From an uncultured Eubacteriales bacterium (GTDB taxonomy: Bacteria > Bacillota > Clostridia > Christensenellales > UBA1242), in contig USNN01000061.1 of NCBI GenBank assembly GCA_900556185.1, positions 1-5,406 of the forward strand: a stretch of 5,406 nucleotides of DNA. Reading direction: 5' to 3'. The notes below the pieces were generated by a model. That model had not been told where the DNA came from, ran no database searches, and saw nothing but the letters and a program-made list of their open reading frames with translations. Of this stretch, positions 4,508-5,406 are shown piece after piece (position 1 is the stretch's first letter; each line of letters opens with the position of its first letter). Position numbers and translations under genes: made by a program.

Positions 4508-5406
4508 CTACATTTTAAAGTTTCTTCCAAACATTCTAGACATTTTGCTGTTATTCATATTTTTCATAAGGTCTTTTGTTTGGTTATATTGCTTTAATAG
4601 TGTATTCACATCTTGAATAGTTGTGCCACTGCCGGTTGCTATTCTCTTTTTTCTTGAGCCATTTATTATGCTTGGGTTTTGCCTTTCTTGTTTCGTCATA
4701 CTTTGAATTATAGACTTAAATCTAACAATTTGATGTTCGTCTATATTCACCCCAGCAAGTTTGTTTCCAACCCCCGGTATCATACTAATAAGGTCGGTTA
4801 GGTTACCCATTTTAGAAATTTGGTCGAACTGAACTAAAAAGTCGTCTAGCGTGAAAGAGTTTTTTCTAAGTTTTTCTTCCATCTCTTTCATTTGCTTTTC
4901 GTCTACTGTTTTTTCGACCTTTTCAATTAAGGTTAACACATCACCCATTCCAAGTATTCTTTGTGCCATTCGGTCTGGGTAAAATGGTTCTAGGTCTTCA
5001 ATCTTTTCACCAACTGCCGTGAACTTAATTGGTTTACCTGTTACGGCTTTAATGCTTAACGCTGCCCCGCCACGAGTGTCGCCATCTAGTTTTGTTAAAA
5101 TTACGCCTGTTAGGTTTAATTTTTTATTAAACTCGTTAGCCACATCGGCTGATTGCTGGCCTGTCATTGCATCTACTGTAAGTAATATTTCGGTTGGGTG
5201 AACCGCAGATTCGATATCAACTAATTCGTTCATTAATTTTTCGTCTATCTGAAGTCTGCCCGCTGTATCTATAATTACAGTATCTAAACCCCTACTTTTT
5301 GCATAGTTAATTGCATTTGTTGCAATTTGGGTTGGGTTTTTAGCCCCTTCTTCGTAAAACTCTACACCCGCAGTTTTTGCCACAATTTTTAATTGGTTAA
5401 TGGCTG
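4508..5406 (-). CDS. ffh: Signal recognition particle GTPase Ffh (SRP54), 5' end missing
   Basis: Ffh binds 4.5S/6S RNA and signal sequences of nascent proteins and delivers ribosomes to FtsY at the membrane. The frame is open to the right edge and the residues there (AINQLKIVAKTAGVEF) match the middle of the NG domain, so the start lies outside the window; GTG 5383 is an internal valine codon. Visible motifs are the G3 box DTAGR (5255-5269), DAMTGQ, the G4 box TKLD (5084-5095) and GEKIEDLEPF. The M domain starts near RILGMGDV and contains the SRP-RNA binding motif SRKKRIATGSG (4625-4657) followed by VNTLLKQY. The protein ends in a methionine-rich tail, MKNMNNSKMSRMFGRN. About 300 residues of an expected 440-450 are present. 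The gene heads the visible operon. Confidence 0.97.
   Translation of the reverse strand, partial: AINQLKIVAKTAGVEFYEEGAKNPTQIATNAINYAKSRGLDTVIIDTAGRLQIDEKLMNELVDIESAVHPTEILLTVDAMTGQQSADVANEFNKKLNLTGVILTKLDGDTRGGAALSIKAVTGKPIKFTAVGEKIEDLEPFYPDRMAQRILGMGDVLTLIEKVEKTVDEKQMKEMEEKLRKNSFTLDDFLVQFDQISKMGNLTDLISMIPGVGNKLAGVNIDEHQIVRFKSIIQSMTKQERQNPSIINGSRKKRIATGSGTTIQDVNTLLKQYNQTKDLMKNMNNSKMSRMFGRNFKM

Noticed and set aside
1..5406. Search for an undescribed defence, mobile or biosynthetic system
   Set aside because: Every long frame on the coding strand belongs to a known translation or housekeeping family in near-standard order. No direct-repeat arrays, transposase remnants, attachment sites or unexplained gaps over 300 nt were seen.

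Overview
The window is a piece of chromosomal housekeeping sequence from an AT-rich bacterium. All ten coding regions lie on the minus strand, so they read from right (5406) to left (1). Gene content and order (ffh, rpsP, KH-domain gene, rimM, trmD, rbgA/ylqF, rnhB, yraN, yifB) match the conserved ribosome and SRP neighbourhood of Bacillota, especially clostridial lineages. Low GC, AGGAG-type ribosome binding sites and RbgA agree with this. TGG encodes Trp and TGA is used as a stop (rimM, rbgA), so the standard bacterial code applies and a Mollicutes-type code is unlikely. An uncultured Clostridia-like lineage is my inference; no species can be named.

Layout in transcription order: the 3' two-thirds of ffh (cut by the right edge), a 55-nt gap, rpsP, 16 nt, khpA, a 57-nt gap holding a terminator-like hairpin, rimM overlapping trmD by 4 nt, 10 nt, rbgA overlapping rnhB by 4 nt, 3 nt, yraN. 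A 171-nt gap follows with a good sigma-A promoter and a folded leader, then rplS, a clear intrinsic terminator, a second good promoter, and the first 31 codons of a YifB/ComM-family gene (cut by the left edge).

The genes form a translation module. Ffh targets nascent membrane proteins. S16 and L19 are ribosomal proteins. RimM matures the 30S subunit and RbgA the 50S. TrmD makes m1G37 in tRNA, and KhpA is a small RNA-binding protein. RNase HII, YraN and YifB are the usual DNA-related passengers at the end of this cluster.

I see no mobile element, CRISPR array, tRNA, rRNA, defence system or evidence of a new system. The points worth a second look are modest: rplS moved out of its usual place after trmD into a separate unit with its own promoter, leader and terminator; a hairpin inside the operon ahead of rimM; unusual GTPase-motif residues in RbgA; and an insertion inside the YraN nuclease core.
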